The position numbers and the translations under genes were made by a program. This document shows positions 13,740-22,240 of a stretch of 64,000 nucleotides of DNA, piece by piece; position 1 is the stretch's first letter, and each line of letters opens with the position of its first letter. Origin of the DNA: Candidatus Saccharimonadales bacterium (lineage in GTDB: Bacteria; Patescibacteriota; Saccharimonadia; Saccharimonadales; Saccharimonadaceae); NCBI GenBank assembly GCA_035317825.1, contig DATHGB010000011.1:29003-93002 (forward strand), given 5' to 3'. The notes beneath the pieces are model-generated. The model did no database searches. It saw only the letters and a list, made by a program, of their open reading frames with translations, and was not told the origin of the DNA.

Positions 13740-15017
13740 ATGCAGGATACACAAATTGCCGATTTAATTACAGGTGAAGAACAACGAGAACGTGACGGAC
13801 TAGAGCTTATTCCAAGCGAAAACTATGTAAGCCGTGAAGTACTGAACGCGCTAGGAAGCATATTTACGAATAAGTATTCCGAAGGGTATCCAGGCAGGCG
13901 CTACTACGGCGGACAAGAATTTACCGACCAAGTCGAACAGCTAGCTATCGATAGGGCTAAGAAGCTATTTAATGCCGATCATGCCAACGTACAGCCACAT
14001 TCGGGCGCACCAGCAAACGAAGCGGTATACAGCGCATGGTTAGAACCAGGCGACACAGTGCTTGCAATGGACCTATCTCACGGAGGACATCTAACGCACG
14101 GAGCACCCGTGACGCGTAGTGCGCATCTATATAACTTTATTCGTTATAAGATGAAAGATCCTGCGACTGGTGAGATTGACTATGATGAGCTGCGACAGCT
14201 AGCACTGACGCATAAGCCAAAAATTATCCTTGCAGGATTTAGTGCGTACCCACGCGAACTGGACTACGCTAAGTTTGCTGCAATTGGTAACGAAGTCGGC
14301 GCGCTACTAATGGCTGACATGGCACACATTGCAGGCCTCATCGCCGGCGGCGTTGCCCGTAACCCATTCGATGACGGATTCCATGTTATTACGACTACAA
14401 CCCACAAAACACTTCGTGGTCCACGTGGCGGTCTGATTCTATCAAAAGGAACTGTCGGTAACCCACTTAAAGCTCCTGAGAAGACTCTTGAAAACATTCC
14501 GACACTAATTGACCGTTCGATCTTCCCGGGTATGCAAGGCGGCCCTCACATGCACTCTATCGCAGCAAAAGCTGTCGCCTTTCATGAGGCATTGCAACCA
14601 GAATTCAAAATATATGCTGCCCAAATTGTAAAAAACGCGTCTACGCTAGCTGACGCATTACAAGAACGGGGTTTCCAACTAATCACTGGAGGTACAAGCA
14701 ACCACCTGATCCTTGCTGATGTATACAAAAGTTTTGGAATTGATGGTAAAGTTGCCGAAAAAGCATTAGACAAGATTGGCCTGACTTTGAACGCTAACAG
14801 TGTTGCCGACGATCCACTACCACCATTTCGTCCAAGCGGCATTCGCTTAGGTACTCCAGCCCTTACGACACGCGGCTTAAAGGAAGAGCATATGGTGCAG
14901 ATCGCAGAATGGATGAAACAGGCAATTGACGCTCGTGAAGATGAAGAAACACTTGCAAAACTCCGCGCCGAAGTAAAGAAGTTCGTCGCAAAATTCCCAC
15001 TGCCTAGCGATAAATAA
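13740..15017 (+). CDS. glyA: Serine hydroxymethyltransferase
   Basis: This 425-residue PLP enzyme interconverts serine and glycine and charges tetrahydrofolate with a one-carbon unit. ERDGLELIPSENYVSREVL is the family N-terminus, and the PLP lysine lies in TTTTHKTLRGPRGG (about residues 219-232). The length is normal. A TATAAT box and AGGAGAGG ribosome-binding site precede the ATG, so unlike many neighbours it has a leader. FolD at 31 kb is the partner in one-carbon metabolism. Confidence 0.97.
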   Translation: MQDTQIADLITGEEQRERDGLELIPSENYVSREVLNALGSIFTNKYSEGYPGRRYYGGQEFTDQVEQLAIDRAKKLFNADHANVQPHSGAPANEAVYSAWLEPGDTVLAMDLSHGGHLTHGAPVTRSAHLYNFIRYKMKDPATGEIDYDELRQLALTHKPKIILAGFSAYPRELDYAKFAAIGNEVGALLMADMAHIAGLIAGGVARNPFDDGFHVITTTTHKTLRGPRGGLILSKGTVGNPLKAPEKTLENIPTLIDRSIFPGMQGGPHMHSIAAKAVAFHEALQPEFKIYAAQIVKNASTLADALQERGFQLITGGTSNHLILADVYKSFGIDGKVAEKALDKIGLTLNANSVADDPLPPFRPSGIRLGTPALTTRGLKEEHMVQIAEWMKQAIDAREDEETLAKLRAEVKKFVAKFPLPSDK

Positions 15018-15045
15018 TATCTATAGAGAAAGCTGAGAATGATAA

Positions 15046-15249
15046 TCCACTAGATATCAATTATCTCAGGTTGATTATTCTCACGGAGTAAACGGCAGTC
15101 CCGATGACCATGATGATTGGCTTGCGGTTTCGTTAGGAATGAATGATTTTATAACTTCACCATTTGAGTACTATAATACTCAAAACAAATCTTCTAAATC
15201 TAAAAATCAAATTGATCGCTCACATATGACTAACGCCATCCAACGGTAA
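15046..15249 (+). pseudogene. C-terminal coding fragment, possibly phage terminase large subunit
   Basis: An open frame without a start codon encodes about 67 residues including VDYSHGVNGSPDDHDDWLAV then SLGMND. The HG-N-(H)DD-A-SL pattern resembles the C-terminal end of terminase large subunits. No other phage genes are near. It is probably a decayed remnant; the assignment rests on one short motif. Confidence 0.4.
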
Positions 15250-15259
15250 GCGGTAAATA

Positions 15260-15294
15260 AATAATACCCTGATGATCTCAGGGTATTATTTTAA
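15260..15294. terminator. Terminator between the glyA fragment region and the pilin gene
   Basis: AATAATACCCTG-ATGATC-TCAGGGTATTATT, a long hairpin with T-rich flanks serving convergent transcription. Confidence 0.85.
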
Positions 15295-15329
15295 TATCTA
15301 TATCCTTAAAGGCGGGTAACGTGCTTAAG

Positions 15330-15824
15330 CTAGCAGCCCGGACCAACTTTAACGGAGGTAACTGTACTTGAAGTATAGTCGTAATAGAATACATTTGCGC
15401 CGAGTGCTGCACCACAGAGATAGTAGCCAACAATTTGATTGTTGTTATTGTTGCTCGTTGAATAGCCAGTACCCGCGGCAGCAGATGCGTATACGACATC
15501 CGTAGGATCATCCAACTTCGCTTCTGCACCTGCACTAATAGTACCTGTTGCACCACAGGTGCCGGTTGTTTGAGAAGTGTCTGTTTTATTCGTAGTTAAC
15601 TGACACCAAGTAGGATAGGATGAGTTAATTGTATTGTATGCTTGTGTTTTTTTTACTATTGAAGTTGCAAGGCTTTGACCGGCACTTGTTTTTGCTCGGT
15701 TCTGAATTCCGTTATAAGCCACAATCGTAATAGCCGCAAGAATAGCGATCACGACGATCACGATCAAAAGCTCGACGAGAGTGAAGCCACGATCAGACTT
15801 TAAAGATTTAACACTACGAAACAT
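15330..15824 (-). CDS. Type IV major pilin-like protein
   Basis: This 164-residue protein has a class III signal sequence, DRGFTLVELLIVIVVIAILA (cleavage after Gly13, Glu5 of the mature form), followed by the N-terminal helix and a Ser/Thr/Asn-rich globular domain with cysteines near the end (GTCGATGT, YYLCGAAL, VGPGC). It is exported, processed by a prepilin peptidase and assembled into pili. TATAAT and AGGAGG precede the start. Its N-terminal coding DNA is nearly identical to the paralogue at 16375-16854. A pilus could mediate host contact or twitching. Confidence 0.93.
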   Translation of the reverse strand: MFRSVKSLKSDRGFTLVELLIVIVVIAILAAITIVAYNGIQNRAKTSAGQSLATSIVKKTQAYNTINSSYPTWCQLTTNKTDTSQTTGTCGATGTISAGAEAKLDDPTDVVYASAAAGTGYSTSNNNNNQIVGYYLCGAALGANVFYYDYTSSTVTSVKVGPGC

Positions 15825-15986
15825 GTTATGTTCGCCTCCTAATTATACTTATCTTTAATAAGAATACTCTTAATATGCTTATGCTGCAATATTATCCTAA
15901 AAGTTCTTATCCACACCTACCATCATCTTGCACACATTTACTCACAGCCGTTAGGCTGGAAAGGAATGCAAATGAGGTATCGTTCC

Positions 15987-16270
15987 ATGACAGACAAGCA
16001 ACTCCATGTCTACGAAGCCCGTATCCGTTTGGGCTGGTTTCGGGCCGCCGAAGAACTCGGCAGCGTCACTAAAGCATGTGCTGCGACCTGAAGCGAGCGG
16101 ATCTGCTTCATACCACCAAGAAGCATGTGTCCATGTCCAGCGCCGTCTCAGTGATCGTCAATACGTCCCTGGTGAGGTTGGCCAGATGGACATCAAGCAC
16201 TGGAAGAAAACCGTCTAACCAGTACGGCATTGTCGACTGTGCCACCAGGATTAAATACAAGCGGGCATAA
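15987..16270 (+). pseudogene. Remnant of an IS481-like transposase
   Basis: An ATG opens MTDKQLHVYEARIRLGWFRA then AEELGSVTKACAAT followed by a stop (an HTH-like N-terminus). In shifted frames downstream come YVPGEVGQMDIKHWKK and NQYGIVDCATRIKYKRA, which resemble the start of an rve/DDE integrase core including its first Asp (QMDIKH). At least two frameshifts or stops and a large truncation are evident. The stretch is GC-richer than its neighbours, pointing to import. No terminal inverted repeats were found. Confidence 0.72.
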
Positions 16271-16320
16271 GCGTATTATGCAATACCTTTGACTTTTACA
16301 AGGTGTGCCCTTGTTTGCAT

Positions 16321-16358
16321 AAAAATAACCTGGATATTCTCCAGGTTATTTTTATTTT
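16321..16358. terminator. Terminator downstream of the pilin gene
   Basis: AAATAACCTGGA-TATTC-TCCAGGTTATTTTT, a strong hairpin between the IS remnant and the pilin gene at 16375. Confidence 0.85.
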
Positions 16359-16374
16359 GCTAAGAGGTTAGCTA

Positions 16375-16854
16375 CTAACAGCCAGCACCAGCTTTAATAA
16401 GAGTCGCAGCTGGGGTTCCTGCTGCATAGTCCCAGTACCAGATACTCGCCCCTCCGGGACATCCCCAAACGGCGACTGCATTGCCATTATTTGCATTACT
16501 GGCAGTAAGACCACTTACTGTTCCACTTGTAGCGGTGCCAAGCATAGATCCAATATTGTCAACTACTGCTTCGCCTACGGTTGGTGCAGTATTAGCGTAC
16601 GAGTTCATGCTTGTGCCCGTTACGGCTCCTGCAGGAGAAAAGTAGGCAGATTTAATAGCGTTAAGTGCTTCGAACTTCTTGACGGTAGCATTTGCCAAGC
16701 TCTGTCCTGCACTTGTCTTAGCACGGTTCTGAATTCCGTTATAAGCCACAATCGTAATAGCCGCAAGAATAGCGATCACGACGATCACGATCAAAAGCTC
16801 AACAAGCGTAAAGCCGCGGTCCTTTTTCATAGTTTTAATGTTATTAAGAGTCAT
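16375..16854 (-). CDS. Type IV major pilin-like protein (paralogue)
   Basis: This 159-residue protein has the class III leader KDRGFTLVELLIVIVVIAIL and a mature helix identical in sequence to that of the pilin at 15330-15824 for about 25 residues. The C-terminal domains differ apart from a final Gly-rich Cys tail (IKAGAGC). Cysteines in VWGCPGG and GAGC may form a terminal disulfide. It is the last gene of the pseudopilin run and may be transcribed with it. The shared DNA suggests recent duplication or gene conversion. Confidence 0.93.
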   Translation of the reverse strand: MTLNNIKTMKKDRGFTLVELLIVIVVIAILAAITIVAYNGIQNRAKTSAGQSLANATVKKFEALNAIKSAYFSPAGAVTGTSMNSYANTAPTVGEAVVDNIGSMLGTATSGTVSGLTASNANNGNAVAVWGCPGGASIWYWDYAAGTPAATLIKAGAGC

Positions 16855-16924
16855 CTTAATTGCCCCCTAGTTAATTGCTTTTATGTGAGTATAATACTAC
16901 TCTCGATGGATAAGCGCAAGCATC

Positions 16925-17722
16925 TTAGTTAAGTTTATCCACACGCAGCACCCCGCTATTTGTGAATTGACGTCCGGCCGTTGTTTTCGCAGCATTTATG
17001 GTAACTTCGATAGTTGACGCATTGCCCGCACTGGCGTCTCCCAGATCTGTCGCTGTGGTCGCATCGAGGTAATATTTCACATCAAAGGAGCTTACATCTT
17101 GCATGACCTCGACATCATTTGTCTGGCAACGAGCGCTTGCCGTATACGGAGGGACGCAGGTATTGCGTTGCCATGGAACGGCGCACACCGTGTTTGCATC
17201 AACCGTTGCGTTGGTATTGTATGTAGGGACGACGGTTCGCCGCCACAAAGACCCGCTTTTTATAAAGTAGATTATCTGAACTGGCAGAATGACATTAAAA
17301 TTTTGCGTTGCTGAGCCACAGGCTGCTGGCTGGTTTGCGCGGTACACTAGTTGACGAGTGGTATCTGAAGGGGTTTTATCTGTTGCATTTGTTGACAGAA
17401 TGAGGTTACTCGTATTAGTAAATGCAGCTGTTCCTGCAAAATTACTGTCGCTTCCTTGAGGTGAGGCGAGCGTTCCTGTGGTTGTTAAAAATTGCGTAGC
17501 AAGACGGGTATCTTGCTCGATGCGATCAAGAGCCTCTTGGGTTTCAAAAGTGACTGTACTACGATCACGGGTGATTAATACGTCACCGACAATCGCAGTC
17601 ATAACTGCGATGAAAGCCCCCAAGACAAGAATAACGACAGGGGCAACCACAAGCATTTCTACCAGTGTGAAACCCTTTGAGTGTTGGTTATTATTGTGGC
17701 GTAGCGAAAATCGCATGGACAA
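16925..17722 (-). CDS. Minor pseudopilin (PilW/PulJ-like)
   Basis: This 265-residue protein has the class III signal HSKGFTLVEMLVVAPVVILV with cleavage after Gly, followed by a long extracytoplasmic domain containing several cysteines (NTVCAVPW, RNTCVPP, SARCQTN). Its size and position fit the larger minor pseudopilin that caps a pilus. The start overlaps the upstream pseudopilin gene by about 30 nt, so translation is probably coupled. A proline (VVAPVVIL) inside the transmembrane helix is unusual. Confidence 0.87.
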   Translation of the reverse strand: MSMRFSLRHNNNQHSKGFTLVEMLVVAPVVILVLGAFIAVMTAIVGDVLITRDRSTVTFETQEALDRIEQDTRLATQFLTTTGTLASPQGSDSNFAGTAAFTNTSNLILSTNATDKTPSDTTRQLVYRANQPAACGSATQNFNVILPVQIIYFIKSGSLWRRTVVPTYNTNATVDANTVCAVPWQRNTCVPPYTASARCQTNDVEVMQDVSSFDVKYYLDATTATDLGDASAGNASTIEVTINAAKTTAGRQFTNSGVLRVDKLN

Positions 17723-18083
17723 CTTGCTCCTGGGGCGCTGGCCCGTAGGTTACGGTAACTTGCACTTTAGACGTTGTGGTCGTGCCCGTCCCAGTCGGGC
17801 AGCTGATGTTGACGCTAATAGTAGGGTTGAGAAGTCCGCTGCCAGCTGGAATCGTCGCTGCGGGGTTTGAAGCCACACACGGCTTCACTACCTGAGGCGA
17901 ATATTTACGGAGGGCTGCGTAAGCAATATTGCTGGCTTTGGCCTGTGTCCTTGCAGCCCCGCCGTCCTGAAGGATAACCGTATATAGTTGATACCCGGTA
18001 GCCAAAAAGGCCACCGCAACAAACAAGGTGACTAATAACTCAACGGCAGTGAATCCAGATTCGGTGTATGTAGGTAATTTCAT
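17691..18083 (-). CDS. Minor pseudopilin
   Basis: This 130-residue protein has the prepilin-type N-terminus ESGFTAVELLVTLFVAVAFL (Gly at -1, Glu at +5). The two cysteines in KPCVAS and NISCPTG could pair. It overlaps the genes on both sides (4 nt upstream, about 30 nt downstream), so it is the middle member of a three-gene minor pseudopilin operon. Confidence 0.87.
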   Translation of the reverse strand: MKLPTYTESGFTAVELLVTLFVAVAFLATGYQLYTVILQDGGAARTQAKASNIAYAALRKYSPQVVKPCVASNPAATIPAGSGLLNPTISVNISCPTGTGTTTTSKVQVTVTYGPAPQEQVVHAIFATPQ

Positions 18084-18631
18084 TGGTGTTTACTCATTAT
18101 TTTACGAACAACATTGTCTTTCTCGGTACGATAATAGAGGTTAAAACGTATACACCCTCCATTAAAACATACATTATTACTCGAATCGATCGGTTCGTAT
18201 ACGTATTTACTGATTGTCGTCATGCTATTGACGGTTGCTGCTACTTCGGCGGCGCAGGCGCTCGCACACATAAAATCAAGGTTGCTGCCCGTGCCTAATA
18301 TTTTTTCGGTTCCAGGAAGAAGTTCTTGGAGATAGCCACCACTGACGGATGTGGGTACAAATCCTGCCTTTGTAAATCCTAACGCATGGAACATTTCATT
18401 AATTCCAGGATATTCGCTTTTATTGATATAAGCCGAAGTCGCACGAGGGTTGCCATTGGCGTATCGAATTTCTAATCCCCTTGCGATAACTTCCGCATCG
18501 GTTGCCCGTTTTTCGTCGCGGGCGTTAACCTGAACGGAACGCAAATTAAATACGACGAGGGTCATTAAGATCACCATAATGGTAATAGTAATGAGGAGCT
18601 CGACAAGCGTAAATCCAGCACGACGGTTCAT
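18080..18631 (-). CDS. Minor pseudopilin, first gene of the operon
   Basis: This 183-residue protein has the N-terminal prepilin signal RRAGFTLVELLITITIMVIL and a globular domain with two cysteine pairs (DFMCASACAAE, NVCFNGGCIRF). It overlaps the next gene by 4 nt. murB lies about 40 nt upstream in the same direction and could share a transcript. Confidence 0.88.
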   Translation of the reverse strand: MNRRAGFTLVELLITITIMVILMTLVVFNLRSVQVNARDEKRATDAEVIARGLEIRYANGNPRATSAYINKSEYPGINEMFHALGFTKAGFVPTSVSGGYLQELLPGTEKILGTGSNLDFMCASACAAEVAATVNSMTTISKYVYEPIDSSNNVCFNGGCIRFNLYYRTEKDNVVRKIMSKHQ

Positions 18632-18672
18632 GTTATTAGCATAAGAGGTTTGGTGAATCTAAGCAAGCGTCT

Positions 18673-19692
18673 TTAAATTTCAAGAGGCTCTTGTTCGATC
18701 ATAATATGGAACTGATCGCGAACCGCACCTATAATTTCGTCGCGTGCCGCAGCTAGATCAGAATAGCTTTTTGCAGATTCGTTAATAAGGACAAGAGCAT
18801 TTTTATCGTGTATGTGCATTCCGTGAATGGTTTTGCCCTTTAGTCCGGTTCGCTCAATGAGCCACCCTGTCGGGACTTTAAAACGTCCATCGGACATGTC
18901 GTAGGTTGGAATATCGGGATATTCTTTCCGTAGTTCGTTTAACTGCCAATCTTCAACGATCGCGTTCTTAAAAAACGACCCCGTATTTGGAGTAAGCGCT
19001 GGGTCGGGGAGTTTATCACTGCGGATAACGGTGACTGCATCGCGGATTGCGTGAGGTGTAAAAATAGTAATGCCGTGAGATTCGAAATAATCTTGGATTG
19101 CTTTATAAAATGGCGGTTGGGGTGCGGCTTTGTAAAGTTTAAGGGTAATCGAAGTAATTACGTAACGGCCAGACTCAGTTCCGCGAAAAATACTATGACG
19201 GTATGAGAAGCCGCAATCTGCATTGGAAAGAAGCACGAATTGGTTGGTTTGAATGTCGTACGCTTCAACGGATACGAGTGTTTCGGCAATTTCTTGGCCG
19301 TACGCGCCCACATTCTGAACAGGGGCGGCGCCTGCGGTTCCTGGAATAGCCGACATCGCCTCTATACCTGAAAGGTTCATGCCGACTGCTCGTTTAACAA
19401 CTTCGTCCCAGTTTTCACCTGCACCGATTTTTATGGTTGTACCCATTGAATCGTCGGCAATAACTTCAAAACCCGGAATACGATTACGAATAATGATGCC
19501 TTGAAATCCTTCATCTCGAACGATAACGTTACTGCCACCGCCAAGTATAAAGATGGGAAGATTTTGCGTATGTGCATTATTGCAAACAACTGCAACATCA
19601 TCGGCAGTATGGACTTCTGTCATAAACCGAGCGTTGCCGCCTAGTCGCATCGTCGTATAGTTTTTTAGAGGTATATTTGTATGAATATCCAT
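18673..19692 (-). CDS. murB: UDP-N-acetylenolpyruvoylglucosamine reductase
   Basis: This 339-residue FAD enzyme reduces the MurA product to UDP-MurNAc using NADPH. FAD-binding motifs are FILGGGSNVIVRDEGF and GIEAMSAIPGTAGAAPVQN. YRHSIFRG and PNTGSFFKNAIV (catalytic Ser) match type I MurB. The length is normal. It lies upstream of the pseudopilin genes; murA is 5 kb away. Confidence 0.96.
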   Translation of the reverse strand: MDIHTNIPLKNYTTMRLGGNARFMTEVHTADDVAVVCNNAHTQNLPIFILGGGSNVIVRDEGFQGIIIRNRIPGFEVIADDSMGTTIKIGAGENWDEVVKRAVGMNLSGIEAMSAIPGTAGAAPVQNVGAYGQEIAETLVSVEAYDIQTNQFVLLSNADCGFSYRHSIFRGTESGRYVITSITLKLYKAAPQPPFYKAIQDYFESHGITIFTPHAIRDAVTVIRSDKLPDPALTPNTGSFFKNAIVEDWQLNELRKEYPDIPTYDMSDGRFKVPTGWLIERTGLKGKTIHGMHIHDKNALVLINESAKSYSDLAAARDEIIGAVRDQFHIMIEQEPLEI

Positions 19693-19752
19693 TGGCTTTC
19701 ATTATAGCCATACATGCGAAAACTTGCTAGGAAGGCACTGCTCTCAGGATTA

Positions 19753-21336
19753 TTACTCTTGTTCAGGGGTGGTTTTTCGTATACGTTCGTAAGCTTTGAG
19801 TTCAGTAAGGATGTCATCCATTGTCACTAACGAAGACTCAACCCCTGTAAGCCCTTCGTCGCGTACCTTCTTTTCTAATGTTCGCCGGATAATTTCGGCG
19901 ATATCTGCGCCACTAAAATCTACTGCATCACTAGATATAGCGCCTATGTCAATATTTTCATCAAAAAGGTTACGTTCTGCAAGGCTGTTAGCTTTTGCTA
20001 TGTGAATATCAAAAACCTGGTGGCGGCCTTGTTCGTCGGGGAGTTTAACTTCGATGATTCGATCAAGTCGTCCTGGTCGAAGCATAGCCGGGTCAATGCT
20101 ATCTTTGCGGTTGGTTGATGCGACAATCATAACGTTGCCTTTGGTTTTCATGCCATCCATGTTCTGTAAGATAATGCTAATAACGCGCTGCGAAGCTTCG
20201 TGTGATCCGTTGCGGTTTGGAATGATGGCGTCGATTTCGTCAAGATAGATAATTGCGCTGTCGTCTTCGGCTGCTTTATCAAAAATCTTTTGGACGCGTT
20301 TTTCAGAGTGGCCGTACCATTTTGATGTAATATCATTTGCTGTAATCGAATAAAATGGCGCGTTTACTTCTGATGCCAATGCTTTTGCTAAGAGCGTTTT
20401 GCCAGTTCCAGGTTCGCCGTATAGCAATACGCCTTTCGGTGGCGTTGTACCCCATTTTTTGTAAAGGTCGGGATTTGAGAGGGCAAATGCTAGGCTTTTA
20501 ATTTCGTTTTTCGCTTCATCCTGACCACCGATGTCGTCAAACGAAACTTCAGGCCGTTCGACGCCAAACTCGTTACTAATACTTTCCGGTGTTTTACCTT
20601 TTTCTTCTCCTGCCCCAGGAAAGGCATAACTAGTTTCTTTGCTTTGTGGCGGCGTAACTCTAATCTGTTGTTTGGGAATTGGTTTGCGTGCAGTGTCATA
20701 CGAGACATAGAGTGCCGTTGTCATAATACCAAGAATATCGCTTACGGCGCTGTCGAATGTTTCTCTGCTGAGTTTAAGTGGAGGTAGGATTTCGACGGAA
20801 TCATCATAGCCCTCTTTTATTTCACCAGTAGATACGTTAATTTTATTTTCCTGAGAATAACCTCTGCCTCGTCCAACAACGATTTGCGTACCATTATCTC
20901 CTTGGACAATAATATTGCCTCCTCGTTCTATGATCTCATCGTTGGCCGCAAGTGCCCTCATAGCAAGGTGTTGAGAGATTTTGTCGAATGTTTGTTCGGC
21001 GATCTCTTTCCCGTCCTTGCTGCTAGGATATTCGATGGTCCCAAGAAGTTTGAAATGTTCTTCGTCAGAACTCATATGAAGCGTTACGCCGTCAACAGGT
21101 TGTTCGGTAAGCGTGCGTACGATATTGCCTTTTTCGCTGTTTCGCGCGCTTTCGTATAGCTCGTCGGGCTGGCTGTTAACGAATGTTAATGGGCCGTCAG
21201 TGAGCGTAGGTCGGTAGACCTCGGCACTATTTTTAGGAGTAGAGTTGTTATTTTCTGGATTTACCGTAAGAGAAAGAGAGGTCTCTTTTGACTGCGAAGT
21301 AGGTTTTTTGGGAGAACGAATTCTATCAAACATCAT
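19753..21336 (-). CDS. AAA+ ATPase of the Cdc48/Vps4/FtsH clade, no protease domain
   Basis: This protein of about 527 residues has one AAA module in its C-terminal half: VSFDDIGGQDEAKNEIKSLA, Walker A GEPGTGKTLLAKAL, Walker B AIIYLDEIDAI, sensor/Arg finger ASTNRKDSIDPAMLRPGRLDR. There is no HExxH zinc-protease motif and no TM helix. The N-terminal part of about 250 residues is unfamiliar and presumably binds substrate. The start MMFDRIRS is preferred because TAAAAT ends 5 nt before it; a TTG 33 nt upstream is the alternative. It is probably an unfoldase or remodeller. Confidence 0.88.
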   Translation of the reverse strand: MMFDRIRSPKKPTSQSKETSLSLTVNPENNNSTPKNSAEVYRPTLTDGPLTFVNSQPDELYESARNSEKGNIVRTLTEQPVDGVTLHMSSDEEHFKLLGTIEYPSSKDGKEIAEQTFDKISQHLAMRALAANDEIIERGGNIIVQGDNGTQIVVGRGRGYSQENKINVSTGEIKEGYDDSVEILPPLKLSRETFDSAVSDILGIMTTALYVSYDTARKPIPKQQIRVTPPQSKETSYAFPGAGEEKGKTPESISNEFGVERPEVSFDDIGGQDEAKNEIKSLAFALSNPDLYKKWGTTPPKGVLLYGEPGTGKTLLAKALASEVNAPFYSITANDITSKWYGHSEKRVQKIFDKAAEDDSAIIYLDEIDAIIPNRNGSHEASQRVISIILQNMDGMKTKGNVMIVASTNRKDSIDPAMLRPGRLDRIIEVKLPDEQGRHQVFDIHIAKANSLAERNLFDENIDIGAISSDAVDFSGADIAEIIRRTLEKKVRDEGLTGVESSLVTMDDILTELKAYERIRKTTPEQE

Positions 21337-21446
21337 TAGATATTTTAACAGTTTTTTTAAAATATGCAATATATTTCATAATAAGGACTTATACGCCTGG
21401 CTACAGGTTGGCGTAGGGATAAAATCTGGTATAATTACAAAGTTAC

Positions 21447-21523
21447 GCACCCGTAGCTCAGCGGATTAGAGCACTGGTCTTCGGAACCAGGTGTCGCAAG
21501 TTCGAATCTTGCCGGGTGTACCA
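21447..21523 (+). tRNA. tRNA-Arg (anticodon UCG)
   Basis: Acceptor GCACCCG / CGGGTGT, anticodon loop CTTCGGA, T arm GCAAG-TTCGAAT-CTTGC, discriminator A and encoded CCA. TATAAT lies upstream at about 21430. The terminator after it is duplicated 660 bp downstream behind a tRNA-like site, with one gene in between. Confidence 0.96.
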
Positions 21524-21560
21524 CGAAAAACAGGTTAGCGAAAGCTAGCCTGTTTTTCGT
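21524..21560. terminator. Terminator of tRNA-Arg(UCG)
   Basis: CGAAAAACAGG-TTAGCGAAAGCTA-GCCTGTTTTTCG, a long symmetric hairpin, copied almost exactly at 22180-22217. Confidence 0.93.
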
Positions 21561-21568
21561 GGTCTATC

Positions 21569-22075
21569 CTAAACAGGTTCTTGCTGAAGATAAGATTGAA
21601 TGACCTGGCTGGCATCAATCGCAAGAGCTCGATGAGCAAGACTATTTTTCAGCACCTCATCCCTTCGTGACGAGTCGGATAAATAACTAAGTCTACTTTC
21701 AATATAGTTTTCGCTTTTTCTGCGGTTACTTTCCGTTGAATCGGTTGCGAGGAGATGGGTAGTTGCTAGATGAAGGAGGTCGAGGGGAATTTCACTTTGA
21801 AAAATGCCTTTTTCAAGATCTGGCTTTCTGGCCATCAGGAGTTCCTCGCGAAGGTTAAAAACTTGACTTGACGAGAGAGACTCTACCCCCTCATAGATAT
21901 GATGAGGATCTGGATGGTTCTGGTTAATATTCATGACATCGCCTAAAGCTGACCAGAGCCAGGTTACCACTTCATGATCTATCTTTAAGGCGTCTAGTTG
22001 ATCGTGCGGATTAACTATTGGTTCAATTCCAGATATGATTGCAGGGCCGTAAGGGAAGCCTTCTCTTGATTTCAT
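21569..22075 (-). CDS. Hypothetical protein, cassette gene at tRNA-Arg(UCG)
   Basis: This 168-residue soluble, mostly helical protein matches no recognised family (MKSREGFPYGPAIISGIEPI; helix-rich SEIPLDLLHLATTHLLATDS). TAAAAT ends 6 nt before the ATG (leaderless). It is inverted relative to the tRNA and sits precisely between the tRNA terminator and a tRNA-like 29-nt site followed by a second copy of that terminator, so it appears to be a single inserted cassette. Confidence 0.65.
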   Translation of the reverse strand: MKSREGFPYGPAIISGIEPIVNPHDQLDALKIDHEVVTWLWSALGDVMNINQNHPDPHHIYEGVESLSSSQVFNLREELLMARKPDLEKGIFQSEIPLDLLHLATTHLLATDSTESNRRKSENYIESRLSYLSDSSRRDEVLKNSLAHRALAIDASQVIQSYLQQEPV

Positions 22076-22151
22076 ACGTATATTTTAACATATATTACAT
22101 ATTTACGCAATAAGATATATTTATGCTTGATCATAGTGATCTGCGAGAAGG

Positions 22152-22180
22152 GTTTGAACTTCTCCGACTAATGTGTACCA
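22152..22180 (+). repeat. tRNA-Arg(UCG)-type 29-nt cassette site (T1)
   Basis: GTTTGAAC, TTCTCCGACTAA, TGTGTACCA. The last 8 nt equal the acceptor end and CCA of tRNA-Arg(UCG). GAGAAG upstream can pair with CTTCTC to form a T-arm-like hairpin. Confidence 0.92.
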
Positions 22181-22217
22181 AGAAAAACAGGTTAGCGAAA
22201 GCTAGCCTGTTTTTCTT
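22180..22217. terminator. Second copy of the tRNA-Arg(UCG) terminator
   Basis: AAGAAAAACAGG-TTAGCGAAAGCTA-GCCTGTTTTTCTT. It differs from the copy after the tRNA only at the stem base, where both sides have changed so that pairing is kept. Confidence 0.95.
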
Positions 22218-22240
22218 GGGTCGATTCCTGACGAAGAAAA

